This document shows, in pieces, positions 36,164-45,350 of a stretch of DNA of 64,000 nucleotides. The notes beneath the pieces were generated by a model that did no database searches, had not been told where the DNA came from, and was given only the letters and a program-made list of their open reading frames with translations. Within the stretch, counting starts at the first letter, position 1, and each line of letters starts with the position of its first letter. The position numbers and the translations under genes are program-made. Source of the DNA: Caballeronia sp. GAFFF1 (GTDB lineage Bacteria > Pseudomonadota > Gammaproteobacteria > Burkholderiales > Burkholderiaceae); NCBI RefSeq assembly GCF_023630705.1, contig NZ_JALQEM010000005.1, positions 62,001 to 126,000 on the forward strand. Reading direction: 5' to 3'.

Positions 36164-38878
36164 TCAAGCTTGCGCCGCCTTCTCCAACTCCGCCAGCATC
36201 CGCTCAACGCGATCCGCGAGCTTCTCCGTGCTCACCTTCTCCCGCAGCCGCCCGACGATCAGCGGAAACGCAAACGGCGTCGGCTTTTTCGGATGCGTGA
36301 GCGCGAGGCGGCTTTCGCTCATCCGCACGAGCGCGCTGCGCAAGCGGCCCAGTTCGAGTTCCTGCAGCATCACTTCCTGATCGGCTTGCGTGAGCAGCAG
36401 ATTGCCGCTGTCGTGCTTGCGGAAGACTTCGTAGAAGAGGCCGCTCGACGCCTGCAATTGCCGCGCGCTTTTCTGCTGCCCCGGATGGCCCTGATAGATC
36501 AGCCCCGACACCCGCGCGATTTCGCGAAAGCGCCGCGCCGAGAGTTCCGATGCGTTCAGGCTCGCGAGAATGTCGTGCTCCAGATTGTCCGGCGAGAAGA
36601 GGCCTTCCGCGATCAGCGTTTCCCAGTCGAACGGACGCGCCGACAGCAACTCGAAGCCGTAATCGTTCATCGAGATGGAGAACGTGCTCGGCTGATCGCG
36701 CGCCACGCGCCAGCCGATCAGCGATCCCAGCCCGATATGCGCCATGCGCCCCGCGAACGGATAGCAGAAGAAGTGATGCCCCTCGCGCGATCGCACCGTC
36801 TCCACGACCAGCACGCCCGGTCCCGGCAGCGCGGACCACTTCGCCTGCAAGTCGAGGAGCGGCTTGACGGCCTGCATCTCCGGCTCGTCGTAGATGCCGT
36901 CGTTGGCGCGGGCGAGCATCACGAGCGCGGCTTCGGCCAGTTCGGACGACAGCGGCATCTTGCTGCCCGCCCACTGGGGCATGGCGCCGCGCGAGGAGCT
37001 CGCGCGCTTCACGTAAGCGGTCATGTCGCGCACGCGCACCAGTTCCAGCGCGCGTCCGCCGAAAGTGAAGACGTCGCCGGGCTTCAGGCGCGAGATGAAC
37101 GATTCTTCCATCGCGCCGATGCGTCCGCCCGTCATGTACGCGACGTTGATCGTGGCGTTCGCGACGATCGTGCCGACATTGTTCCGATGCCGCCGCACGA
37201 GGTCTTCGCGCGGCACGCGATACACGCCGTCATCGCCCCGCACGACGCGGTGATAGTCCGGATAGGCCGCGAGCGACGCGCCGCCGCGCTCGACGAACGC
37301 GAGCGCCCAGTCGAATTCGGCTTGGCCCAGATCGCGGTACGCGTAGGCGGTGCGCACTTCGTCGAACATGTCGGCAGCCTTGAATCCGCCGCCAATCGCC
37401 ACCGTGACCAGATGCTGCACGAGCACGTCGAGCGGCTTCAGCGGCATGTCGCGCCCTTCGATGCGATGCTCGCCGATCGCCCAGCGCGCCGCCGCCGCTT
37501 CGACCAGTTCGAGCGCATGCGTCGGCACGATGGTCACGCGCGACACGCGGCCCGGCGCGTGGCCGGAACGCCCGGCGCGCTGCATCAGACGCGCGACGCC
37601 TTTCGGCGAGCCGATCTGGAACACGCGATCCACCGGCAGAAAATCGACGCCGAGATCGAGGCTCGACGTGCAGACGACCGCCTTCAGTTGTCCGTTCTTG
37701 AGCCCGAGTTCGACCCAGTCGCGCACTTCCTTATCGAGCGAGCCGTGATGCAGCGCGATCAGTCCCGCCCAGTCCGGCCGTAAATCCAGCAGCGCCCGAT
37801 ACCAGATTTCCGACTGCGACCGCGTGTTGGTGAAGACGAGCGAGCTTTGCGCATGCTCGATTTCATCGGCGACCGGCCCGACCTGGCGCACGCCGAGATG
37901 CCCGCCCCACGGAAAGCGTTCGATGGTCTCGGGAATCAGCGTATCCACGACGAGCGTTTTCGGCTGCGCGCCTTGCACGACCACGCGCGGCGTTCTCACC
38001 GGATGCAGCAGCGCGTCGTGGGCGAGCGCGAGATTGCCGAGCGTCGCGGACAGGCCCCAGATTTGCAGATCGGCGCGCCAGTGTGCGAGGCGCGCGAGGG
38101 CCAGTTGCGTCTGCGTGCCGCGCTTGTTGCCGAGCAGTTCGTGCCATTCGTCGATCACGACGAGCCGCACGTGCGCGAGTTCTTCGCGAGCGTTCGCGCG
38201 GGTGAGCATGAGCGTGAGGCTTTCGGGCGTCGTGACGAGCGCGGACGGCATGCGGCGGTTCTGCCGCGCGCGTTCCGTCGACGACGTGTCGCCCGTGCGC
38301 AGCCCGACGGTCCACGGCACCGAGAGCGCGCTCACGGCGGTTTGCAGGGCGCGGGCGGTGTCGGCGGCGAGCGCGCGCATCGGCGTGATCCACAGCACGG
38401 TGAGCGGGGCGGGCAGCGGCGTCTTGTCGATGTCGGCGGTGGAGTCTGCGGCCTGCGTGATCGAGCGGCGCTTGCGGCTCGCCTTCTTCGCTTTCGGCGG
38501 ACCGGCGAAGGCGGTCAATGCGCCGAGCCAGATCGCCCAGGTCTTGCCCGCGCCGGTCGTCGCATGCAGCAGGCCGCTCGCGCCGCGTTCGACCTCGCGC
38601 CACACTTCGCGCTGGAACGGAAACGGCTGCCAGCCGCGCGCATCGAACCAGCGCGCGATGCGTTCGTCCATCGGCTTGGCGGCTTCTATCGCGTCGTACA
38701 CGAAGGGCGCGGGCCGGAAAAGCTCGGCGGCGGCGTCCAGCTTGGCTTGCGCGGCCTGCGTGCGCGGCACGCGGCGCGGGCGCGGGGCGCGGCGTTTCGC
38801 GCGGCTCGGTGCGTCGGGCTGAAGCGCGTCGTCGTAATCGGGCTCGCGGTCTTCCTCGATTCCGTCTTCGCGGTTCAT
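36164..38878 (-). CDS. lhr: ligase-associated DEXH helicase, Lhr-Core type
   Basis: Superfamily 2 helicase of 904 residues. Walker A is [10 protein letters not shown], motif II is DEWHE, motif III is SATLGN, and the second RecA domain has [13 protein letters not shown] and [12 protein letters not shown]-terminal Lhr-type winged-helix and beta region follows. The length fits Lhr-Core proteins rather than full-length Lhr of about 1,500 residues. The N-terminal 45 residues are charged and low complexity. Such proteins unwind RNA:DNA or DNA duplexes in repair. A GAGG ribosome-binding site lies upstream of the ATG. An unusual repeat array separates it from the ligase gene that precedes it. Confidence 0.92.
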   Translation of the reverse strand: MNREDGIEEDREPDYDDALQPDAPSRAKRRAPRPRRVPRTQAAQAKLDAAAELFRPAPFVYDAIEAAKPMDERIARWFDARGWQPFPFQREVWREVERGASGLLHATTGAGKTWAIWLGALTAFAGPPKAKKASRKRRSITQAADSTADIDKTPLPAPLTVLWITPMRALAADTARALQTAVSALSVPWTVGLRTGDTSSTERARQNRRMPSALVTTPESLTLMLTRANAREELAHVRLVVIDEWHELLGNKRGTQTQLALARLAHWRADLQIWGLSATLGNLALAHDALLHPVRTPRVVVQGAQPKTLVVDTLIPETIERFPWGGHLGVRQVGPVADEIEHAQSSLVFTNTRSQSEIWYRALLDLRPDWAGLIALHHGSLDKEVRDWVELGLKNGQLKAVVCTSSLDLGVDFLPVDRVFQIGSPKGVARLMQRAGRSGHAPGRVSRVTIVPTHALELVEAAAARWAIGEHRIEGRDMPLKPLDVLVQHLVTVAIGGGFKAADMFDEVRTAYAYRDLGQAEFDWALAFVERGGASLAAYPDYHRVVRGDDGVYRVPREDLVRRHRNNVGTIVANATINVAYMTGGRIGAMEESFISRLKPGDVFTFGGRALELVRVRDMTAYVKRASSSRGAMPQWAGSKMPLSSELAEAALVMLARANDGIYDEPEMQAVKPLLDLQAKWSALPGPGVLVVETVRSREGHHFFCYPFAGRMAHIGLGSLIGWRVARDQPSTFSISMNDYGFELLSARPFDWETLIAEGLFSPDNLEHDILASLNASELSARRFREIARVSGLIYQGHPGQQKSARQLQASSGLFYEVFRKHDSGNLLLTQADQEVMLQELELGRLRSALVRMSESRLALTHPKKPTPFAFPLIVGRLREKVSTEKLADRVERMLAELEKAAQA

Positions 38879-38893
38879 GTGGCCGCCTCGCTC

Positions 38894-39235
38894 GCGTATG
38901 CGAAGCGTTCGGGGATGCCAAAGCCGTTGCCGATGCGAGAGTCACCGCGAATGCGAGAGCAGTCGCGAATGGGAAGACCACCGGGAACGCGAGAGCTGCC
39001 GCGAACGCGAAGGCCGCCGGCGACGCGAGAGCCGTCGCGAATGCGAAGGCCGCCGCGAAAGCGAGAGCCGCCGCGAACGCGAAGACCGCCGCGAACGCGA
39101 GAGCAATCGCGAATGCGAAGACCGCCGGGAACGCGAGAGCCCCCGCCAATTCGCAAGCCACCACGAACACGAAAGCCGCCAAGAACGCGCACGCACTCCC
39201 CAACGCCAAACCCACGCCAAACGCGCAACCCGCCG
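38894..39235. repeat. 18-bp tandem repeat (minisatellite), about 19 units
   Basis: Nineteen consecutive 18-nt units fit a consensus near CGAACGCGAAGGCCGCCG. Units with GAGAGC tend to alternate with units with AAGRCC, suggesting a 36-nt higher-order unit. Central units (38966-39145) are best conserved and both ends decay. The period is a multiple of three and the units lack stop codons, so long frames stay open in several readings: Ala-Asn-Ala-Lys on plus, Ser-Arg or Gly-Arg on minus. None has a convincing start. The array lies between the ligase stop and the helicase start, all within 421 bp. Confidence 0.9.
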
Positions 39236-39299
39236 CCCGATGCCGTCGCACGCGACGACCTTCCACGCCTTCCCGCCTCGTCGCGTGAACAAAGCCCGC

Positions 39300-40967
39300 T
39301 CATGCCATCGCCTCGTTCAAAAACCCCTTGAGCATGTCGAGCGTATCCGCGTCGTCGATGCTCTTGTCCGTCCGCCAGCGCAACATGCGCGGGAAACGCA
39401 CCGCGATGCCCGACTTGTGACGCGGGCTCGCCTGAATGCCCTCGAAGCCGATCTCGAAGACGAGCGTCGGCGTCAGGCTGCGCACCGGCCCGAACTTCTC
39501 GACGGTCGTCTTGCGCACGATGGCATCGACCTGTCGCATCTCCTCGTCGGTCAGGCCCGAGTACGCCTTCGCGAACGGCACCAGCGTACGCACGCCGTCC
39601 GCTTCGTCCCAGACCGCGAACGTGAAATCCGTGTAGAGGCTCGCGCGCCGGCCGTGGCCCGGCTGCGCGTAGAGGAGCACGGCATCGACGGAATACGGGT
39701 CGATCTTCCACTTCCACCACGTTCCGGACGCCTTCGTGCGGCCGACGCCGTACATCGACGCGCGCTCCTTCAACATGAGCCCTTCGACACCGCGCGCCCG
39801 GCTCTCGTCGCGCAACGCGGCGAGCGCGTCCCAGTCCGCAGCTTCGACAACGGGCGACACGCGCAGCAGATCGACCGCGAGCGTCGACGAAAGCGTCTGC
39901 GCGAGCGCATCGAGCTTCGCGCGGCGTGCGTGCAGCGGCTCCGTGCGCAGGTCGCGTCCATCGGCTTCGAGCAGATCGTAGGCGAGCAGCGCGGCGGGGG
40001 AATCGGCGAGCACTTTCTTCGTCAGCGACTTGCGCGTGATGCGCGGCTGAAGGCGCGCGAACGGCAGCGGCATGGCCGCGCCCGGCTCCCACGCGAGAAT
40101 TTCGCCGTCGATCACCGTGCCGTCGGGCAGCGCCGCGCCGAGCGACGCGAGTTCGGGAAAGCGCTCGGTCAGCAGATCCTCGCCGCGCGACCAGATCCAC
40201 ACGCGGCCGCTGCGCTTCACGAGTTGCGCGCGAATGCCGTCCCACTTCCATTCGGCGATCCAGTCGGCGGGCGCGCCGAGCGTCGCGGGATCGGCCTGCA
40301 ACGGATGCGCGAGAAAAAACGGATACGGCAGGCCGACGTCGCTCTCATGCGGCGTGTCGACGTCGTCGCCCTCGGCCGCCGGCGCGACCAGCCGAAGATA
40401 GCGCGCGGCGCTCGGCGCCTGCCGCGAATCGGTCCAGCCGACCATGCGTTGCGCGATGCGCTTGTGATCCACGCCCGCCACCTGCGCGAGCGCGCGCACG
40501 ACGAGTTGCCGCGCCACGCCCACGCGAAAGCCGCCGCCGATCAGCTTCGTCAGCAGAAACCGCTCGCTCCAGTTCAACTCGTCCCAATAGCCGAGCATGC
40601 GCTCGCGCAGTTCCACGGGATTCGCGCCGCGCAGCGTCAGCACGCGATCTTCGATCCATTGCGCGAGGCCCAGCTCCGATTCGCGCTGCGGTGGCGGCAG
40701 CACGTGCGCGATCGTTTCCGCGAGATCGCCGACCGCCTGATACGACTCCTCGAAGAGCCATTCCGGCAAGCCCGCGCGCTCCCGTGCGAATTCGATCAGA
40801 AGACGCGTCGGCACCGACTGGCGCGGCTTGCCGCCCGCGAGAAAGTACGAGGCCCACGCGGCGTCTTCCGGTTCCGCGCCGGAGAAGTACGCGATCAGCG
40901 CCTCGAGCTTTTCGTTGGTCGATGTTGTCGCGTCGAGCGCGGCATAGAGCGTCGCGAAGCGTCTCAT
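39300..40967 (-). CDS. ATP-dependent DNA ligase of the repair cluster
   Basis: DNA ligase of 555 residues. The adenylated lysine motif is EWKWDGIRAQL (K-x-DG). Other motifs are VIDGEILAWE, EGLMLKE and WWKWK. The N-terminal domain (about 200 residues) is the ligase DNA-binding domain. The family is the bacterial LigB/Lig E-like ATP-dependent ligase found with Lhr, PdeM and the MBL exonuclease. The ATG at 40967 overlaps the exonuclease stop by 4 nt. The frame is open upstream of 40967, but only as overlap with the exonuclease gene. It probably seals breaks processed by its neighbours. Confidence 0.92.
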   Translation of the reverse strand: MRRFATLYAALDATTSTNEKLEALIAYFSGAEPEDAAWASYFLAGGKPRQSVPTRLLIEFARERAGLPEWLFEESYQAVGDLAETIAHVLPPPQRESELGLAQWIEDRVLTLRGANPVELRERMLGYWDELNWSERFLLTKLIGGGFRVGVARQLVVRALAQVAGVDHKRIAQRMVGWTDSRQAPSAARYLRLVAPAAEGDDVDTPHESDVGLPYPFFLAHPLQADPATLGAPADWIAEWKWDGIRAQLVKRSGRVWIWSRGEDLLTERFPELASLGAALPDGTVIDGEILAWEPGAAMPLPFARLQPRITRKSLTKKVLADSPAALLAYDLLEADGRDLRTEPLHARRAKLDALAQTLSSTLAVDLLRVSPVVEAADWDALAALRDESRARGVEGLMLKERASMYGVGRTKASGTWWKWKIDPYSVDAVLLYAQPGHGRRASLYTDFTFAVWDEADGVRTLVPFAKAYSGLTDEEMRQVDAIVRKTTVEKFGPVRSLTPTLVFEIGFEGIQASPRHKSGIAVRFPRMLRWRTDKSIDDADTLDMLKGFLNEAMA

Positions 40968-42013
40968 TGCGACGGCGTCTCCGTCGTGGTGTCGGTGGCC
41001 GTGTCGGCTTCTATGGCGTCGTCGCCGTATTCGGTCTTGAACGCGCCTGCGTCGAGCCCTTGCTCGCACAGCCAGCGCACCATCGGCTCGATCTGGCCAT
41101 GCGTGACGATCACGCGTTCCGCGCCCGTCGCGCCGATGGCCGTTTGCAGGCCGGGCCAGTCCGCGTGATCCGACAGCACGAAGCCGCGATCGACGCCCTT
41201 GCGCCGCCGCGTGCCGCGCAGACGCATCCAGCCGGAGGCGAAGGCATCGCTGTAATCGCCGAAGCGGCGCATCCACGTGCTGCCCTGCGCGGACGGCGGC
41301 GCGACGATCAGCGCGCCCTGGAACGCCGCCTTGTCGCGCGCGGCGATTTCGCTCACGAGCCGCGTCTCTGGCAGCGCGACGCCCGATTCACGGTACGCGC
41401 GGTTGAGCGGCTCCACCGCGCCGTGACAGAAGATCGGGCCGATGCCCGCGTCGATGCCCGCCAGCAGCCGCTGCGCCTTGCCGAACGAATAGCAGAAGAG
41501 CACCGACGCGCGTCCTTCTGCCGCGTTGTGCCGCCACCATGAGTCGATGCCTTCGAACACGGCGCGCGGCGGTTCCCATCGGTAGATCGGCAGGCCGAAG
41601 GTCGATTCTGTGATGAAGGTGTCGCAGCGGACCGGCTCAAAAGGCGCGCAGGTCGGATCGGGTTCCACCTTGTAATCGCCGGACGCGACCCACACGCGCC
41701 CGCCGTGCTCCACGCGCACTTGCGCCGAGCCGAGCACATGCCCCGCCGGATGCAGCGACACCCGCACGCCGTTCACGTCGATGCGCTCGCCGTAAGCAAG
41801 TCCTTGCACGTCGATGCCCGGCAGCCGCGAGAGCAGCACGCCGCGGCCCGCTTCGGCCGTGAGATAGCGCGCGTGACCGAAGCGCGCGTGATCGGCGTGA
41901 GCGTGCGTGATGACCGCGCGCTCGACGGGCCGCCACGGATCGATATAGAAGTTGCCCGGCGGACAGTACAAGCCCTCGGGACGCGCGACGATGAGATCGG
42001 CGGATGTGTTCAC
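40964..42013 (-). CDS. ligase-associated MBL-fold exonuclease
   Basis: Metallo-beta-lactamase-fold nuclease of 349 residues, related to SNM1/Artemis-type exonucleases. The metal motif is THAHADHARFG, followed by HPAGHVLGSAQV and SGDYKVEPD. A C-terminal beta-CASP-like segment includes FVLSDHADW and VTHGQIEPM. It is the first gene of the four-gene leftward repair cluster and overlaps the ligase start by 4 nt. The acidic, Thr-rich C-terminal tail (about 15 residues) is not part of the domain. Expected activity is trimming of DNA ends before ligation. Confidence 0.9.
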   Translation of the reverse strand: MNTSADLIVARPEGLYCPPGNFYIDPWRPVERAVITHAHADHARFGHARYLTAEAGRGVLLSRLPGIDVQGLAYGERIDVNGVRVSLHPAGHVLGSAQVRVEHGGRVWVASGDYKVEPDPTCAPFEPVRCDTFITESTFGLPIYRWEPPRAVFEGIDSWWRHNAAEGRASVLFCYSFGKAQRLLAGIDAGIGPIFCHGAVEPLNRAYRESGVALPETRLVSEIAARDKAAFQGALIVAPPSAQGSTWMRRFGDYSDAFASGWMRLRGTRRRKGVDRGFVLSDHADWPGLQTAIGATGAERVIVTHGQIEPMVRWLCEQGLDAGAFKTEYGDDAIEADTATDTTTETPSQ

Positions 42014-42219
42014 GGGCTTTTCGGTCGTGCTCCTGAGAAGTGTCGTGCAGGCAACAAAGCACGTGACATGCCCGTCATGGCGCTTTCATGAAGAGCGACT
42101 ACGGTGTAAAAGCTTTGTACAGCATCGTCTTATTTTCGTCCGAGAACGAAGGAGCCGGTTCGAGCCGCGAGGTTCGTTGCAGTGCCTTGTCTCACGTGAT
42201 CTTCCGCTGGTGTTTTGGA

Positions 42220-42729
42220 ATGAAGCCGAATATGGACACGATGGTTGCGCCGACTGCCGCGGAGGCCGTCTGGATTGTCAGGCTCAGGAGCCATCCGCAG
42301 TATGACTTCGTGCGTCTGAAGCGGGTGTTCGCCGAGCCCGGCTCGCGCCATCAGGTCGTGCTGGTGGATGTCAGGCGGCTCCTGCAATGCGCCGACCGCG
42401 ACGACACCGACTACGTGCTCAAGGCCGTCGACGACTGGCACGCGGGCAAGGTGCGCGGCATCCGCGAATTCCTCGACCCGGACAACCCGCGCGTGCCCGA
42501 AATGCCGTACGTGACCATCAGCGTGCGGCGCGCGGAAGGCTTGCTCGGGCTGATCGGCGTGCATCGGCAAGGCGTCGTCGCGTTTCGCAACGGACAGCAC
42601 CGCGCGCGATACATGGCGCACGCCGGCGCGCTGTGCATGCCGGTGGAAGTGCACGAGCGCGAGGCCGATCTCCTGCGCGCCATGTGCGCCGCGCCGGGCG
42701 ATGCGGTCGCGGAGTACGGCGAAGTCTGA
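42220..42729 (+). CDS. ParB/Srx-fold-like protein (Osa-like fertility inhibition family)
   Basis: Protein of about 169 residues. The segment FRNGQHRARYMAHAGALCMP matches the ParB/sulfiredoxin-fold pattern in which a GxHR motif is followed by a helix and a short strand. The rest, for example HPQYDFVRLKRVFAEPGSRH, I associate with the plasmid fertility inhibition (Osa-like) family seen in Burkholderiaceae; this is recall, not a search. Osa of plasmid pSa blocks T-DNA transfer. Here no conjugation or plasmid genes are nearby, so it is a chromosomal homologue with unknown role. The start is uncertain: ATG at 42220 or 42232. The frame extends upstream to 42088 with unlike composition. Confidence 0.6.
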   Translation: MKPNMDTMVAPTAAEAVWIVRLRSHPQYDFVRLKRVFAEPGSRHQVVLVDVRRLLQCADRDDTDYVLKAVDDWHAGKVRGIREFLDPDNPRVPEMPYVTISVRRAEGLLGLIGVHRQGVVAFRNGQHRARYMAHAGALCMPVEVHEREADLLRAMCAAPGDAVAEYGEV

Positions 42730-42744
42730 TCTGTCCGCGACGCG

Positions 42745-43776
42745 TCAGGCGGACGGCGCGTCGACCAGGTTGCGCGGCGCGCCTTCGGCCCACGCCTTTA
42801 CGTTGCCGAGCGTCGTCGTCGCGATTTCGACGAGCGCCTCGCGCGTGAAGAACGCCTGATGCGCCGTGATGACGACGTTCGGAAACGTGAGCAGCCGCGC
42901 GAGCACGTCGTCCTGCAACAGGCGGTCCGAGTGGTCCTCGAAGAAAAGGCCGCCTTCTTCCTCGTACACGTCGAGCCCGAGATGCCCGAGCTGGCCGCTC
43001 TTGAGCGCGCCGACGAGCGCGTTGCTTTCGACCAGCCCACCGCGCCCGGTGTTGATGAGCATGGCGCCGCGCTTCATGCTGGCGAGCGCGCGTTCGTCGA
43101 TCAGGTGATACGTCGAAGGCAGAAGCGGGCAGTGCAGCGACACGATGTCCGAGTTCGCGAGCAGTTCGTCGAGCGGCACGTAGCGCGCGCCGCGCGCGAG
43201 CAGGTCTTGCGCGGGCGGGCCGGGATCGTACGCGAGCACCCGCATGCCGAAGCCCGCCATGATGTTGCCGAACACGCGCCCGATGATGCCCGTGCCGATC
43301 ACGCCGACAGTCTTGCCGTGCAGATCGAAGCCGAGCAGGCCGGAGAGCGAGAAGTCGCCTTCGCGCGTGCGCGCCACCGCGCGATGCAGCCGGCGATTGA
43401 GCGTGAGGATCATGCCCACGGCGTGTTCCGCCACCGCATGCGGCGAATACGCGGGCACGCGCGTGACCGCGATGCCGAGGCGCTTCGTCGCGTTGAGATC
43501 CACGTGATTGAAGCCCGCCGAGCGCAACGCGAGCAAACGCGTGCCGCCCGCGTGCAGCTTTTCGAGCACGGCTTCGTCCACGCTGTCGTTCACGAACGGG
43601 CACACGGCCGTGTAGCCCTGCGCGACGACGGCCGTTTGCGCATCGAGATGCGCTTCCTGAAAGTCGAGTTCGATGCCGAAGGCTTCGTTGGCCTGCCGGA
43701 AGGTATCGGCGTCGTACTGACGGGCGCTGAAAAGAATGAGACGGTGCGGGTCTGAGCGAGTGTCCATGTTTGTCAT
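42745..43776 (-). CDS. D-2-hydroxyacid dehydrogenase (D-lactate dehydrogenase type)
   Basis: NAD-dependent enzyme of 343 residues that reduces 2-oxoacids such as pyruvate to D-hydroxyacids. The cofactor motif is GVIGTGIIGRVFG. Active-site residues lie in NTGRGGLVE (Arg), LDVYEEEGGLFF (Glu) and ITAHQAFFT (His). The segment ALRSAGFNHVDLNA, with the following RVPAYSPHAVAEHAVGMIL, is characteristic of the LdhA group. Starts at 43776 and 43767 are both possible. A LysR-type regulator gene lies 58 bp upstream on the same strand and may control it. Confidence 0.9.
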   Translation of the reverse strand: MTNMDTRSDPHRLILFSARQYDADTFRQANEAFGIELDFQEAHLDAQTAVVAQGYTAVCPFVNDSVDEAVLEKLHAGGTRLLALRSAGFNHVDLNATKRLGIAVTRVPAYSPHAVAEHAVGMILTLNRRLHRAVARTREGDFSLSGLLGFDLHGKTVGVIGTGIIGRVFGNIMAGFGMRVLAYDPGPPAQDLLARGARYVPLDELLANSDIVSLHCPLLPSTYHLIDERALASMKRGAMLINTGRGGLVESNALVGALKSGQLGHLGLDVYEEEGGLFFEDHSDRLLQDDVLARLLTFPNVVITAHQAFFTREALVEIATTTLGNVKAWAEGAPRNLVDAPSA

Positions 43777-43834
43777 GTGGGCCGGCAGCGTTCGGGTTGA
43801 GGGACGCGCGCCGGCCCGGAGCCGGCGGTGCGCG

Positions 43835-44842
43835 TCAGTGCGTCGTAGGGCTGCCCGAGGTCACGCTAACGTTTGCGCCGGAGGCCTGAAAGGCGACCGG
43901 CGTCTTGCGATAGAGATCGTCAGGCTTGGTGTTCGCGGCGTTGACCTCCTTCGTCAGCCTTTCGAGTGCGTAGTCGATGAAGAAGCGCGTTTTCGCCGGT
44001 AGATACTGCCGCCCCGGATAGACGATCGACAACTTCATTTCCGGGTCCTCGACCGAATAGTCGGGCAAGAGGCGCACGAGCGTGCCGTCGTTGATGTCGC
44101 CTGCGACGATGCCTTCCGGCAAGATCGAAAAGCCCATGCCGCGCAGCGTCGCGAGACGGACCATCAGCGCGCTGTTGACGGAGTAGACCGCCGAAAGCGT
44201 GACCTGTTCCGACGCGCCGAGCCGATGCCTGAAGTGCCACGACGAACTGCGAATGTCGTTCGGCAGCGCGACCGACGGCATGCTCTGCAGGTCCGACGGC
44301 GTCCCGGGCATGCCGTGCTCGGCCAGGAACGCGGGCGTAGCGACCGGGATCAGCGCGCTCACGCCGATGGGCCGCTCGACGAGCGCCGTGCTCGACACCA
44401 TGAACGCCGCGACGATGCCCACGTCATATCCGTCCTCGACAAGATCGACATGACGTTCGGCGAGTGTGAGGCGCACATTCACCTTCGGATAAAGCTGGCG
44501 GAAGCCGTCGATAAGCGGCGTCAAGGTGAGCAGCGAAAGCGCGCTCGATGCAACGACTCGCAATGTTCCGCTCGGTTCGCCTTCGGTATGCGTGACAGCC
44601 GATTCCAGATGATCCAATTCTTCGAGTAATGCGCGGCATCCCTCCAAATAGCGTGTGCCGGCTTCAGTCAACGAAAGATTGCGAGTAGTGCGGTTAATCA
44701 GGCGCGTCCGGAGATGCGCTTCAAGCATCGCAATTGCGCGAGTAACCAGCGCATTCGAGACGTCGAGTTGCTGAGCCGCGCGCCGAAAACTTTCGGTATC
44801 GGCGACTCGCACAAAAACGCGCATTGCATGAATCTGGTTCAT
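43835..44842 (-). CDS. LysR-family transcriptional regulator
   Basis: Regulator of 335 residues. The N-terminal helix-turn-helix contains TESFRRAAQQLDVSNALVTRAIAMLE. The effector domain starts near residue 90 (GTLRVVASSALSLLTLTPLIDGF). The C-terminal 40 residues are low-complexity and outside the usual domain. It is upstream of the D-2-hydroxyacid dehydrogenase on the same strand and divergent, over 500 bp, from the AspT antiporter pair. Either could be its target. The intergenic region contains an AAGCAT-N11-ATGCTT inverted repeat of a size that fits LysR-type sites. Confidence 0.9.
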   Translation of the reverse strand: MNQIHAMRVFVRVADTESFRRAAQQLDVSNALVTRAIAMLEAHLRTRLINRTTRNLSLTEAGTRYLEGCRALLEELDHLESAVTHTEGEPSGTLRVVASSALSLLTLTPLIDGFRQLYPKVNVRLTLAERHVDLVEDGYDVGIVAAFMVSSTALVERPIGVSALIPVATPAFLAEHGMPGTPSDLQSMPSVALPNDIRSSSWHFRHRLGASEQVTLSAVYSVNSALMVRLATLRGMGFSILPEGIVAGDINDGTLVRLLPDYSVEDPEMKLSIVYPGRQYLPAKTRFFIDYALERLTKEVNAANTKPDDLYRKTPVAFQASGANVSVTSGSPTTH

Positions 44843-44935
44843 CTGAATGCCCTCTCTCTGTTGTGCGTCGGTGATGTGGGCTCACCTTGACCCCGTGCGA
44901 TGTGCCCACTATTGAGGTGCCACTACTGCATAATA

Positions 44936-44964
44936 TTGACAGAACGAAGAAACTGCAATATCAG
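44936..44964 (+). promoter_or_regulatory. candidate sigma-70 promoter
   Basis: TTGACA (44936-44941), a 17-nt spacer, and TATCAG (44959-44964). The -35 is perfect and the -10 matches four of six positions. It reads rightward and would give a leader of about 380 nt before aspT, or an unannotated short transcript. Confidence 0.5.
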
Positions 44965-45350
44965 AATAAGTAATCGCTCTGCGAAAGGAAATAGTTTCCG
45001 ATTCGCAGGCGTTTATCTGTGTCAGTGCTTGTGGACGATAAATTTATTCTAAGATTGGCCGCTTTGAAGCATAAGAAAATCTGATGCTTACGCAGTGGTT
45101 GTCATTTCGCTGCTCAACCCGGGAAAACGCTTAGGATTCGGCCATTATACCGGTGTACTTAAATAATCCGGACACCGCGCATTTCACGGTTCCTTGCTAA
45201 ATCTGAACTAATTCTAAGAGGCAGAAACAAAGGTGTCGTTAATCGAAGCGTGACGGGAATCGGAACGGCTCTTCAGCTAACGGATATCGGCATTTCAATT
45301 TTCGTGCGGCCGGGCGCAATTTGCGTAAAGCCGAAAGGATGAACCGAGTC
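44965..45350. other. AT-rich intergenic region before aspT
   Basis: This stretch has clearly lower GC than its surroundings. It holds the inverted repeat AAGCAT (45067-45072) / ATGCTT (45084-45089) with 11 nt between, and two copies of ATTCTAAGA about 165 bp apart. No coding frame is supported. It may carry regulatory sites or a small RNA. Confidence 0.4.

Noticed and set aside
36158..37783. Plus-strand frames opposite the Lhr helicase
   Set aside because: The helicase frame has all motifs in order; these are complementary shadows.
38894..39235. CRISPR array
   Set aside because: The 18-nt units are directly adjacent with no unique spacers and vary gradually. No cas gene is nearby.
38942..39292. 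Ser-Arg-rich reading frame through the 18-bp repeats (minus strand), and the Ala-Asn-Lys frame on plus
   Set aside because: The repeat period and lack of stops keep several frames open, so openness is not evidence of coding. The minus frame starts only with TTG and lacks a ribosome-binding site; the plus frame has no start near the repeats.
44843..45350. Insertion-sequence remnant as an explanation for the AT-rich stretch
   Set aside because: No terminal inverted repeats, target duplication or transposase-like frame could be found.
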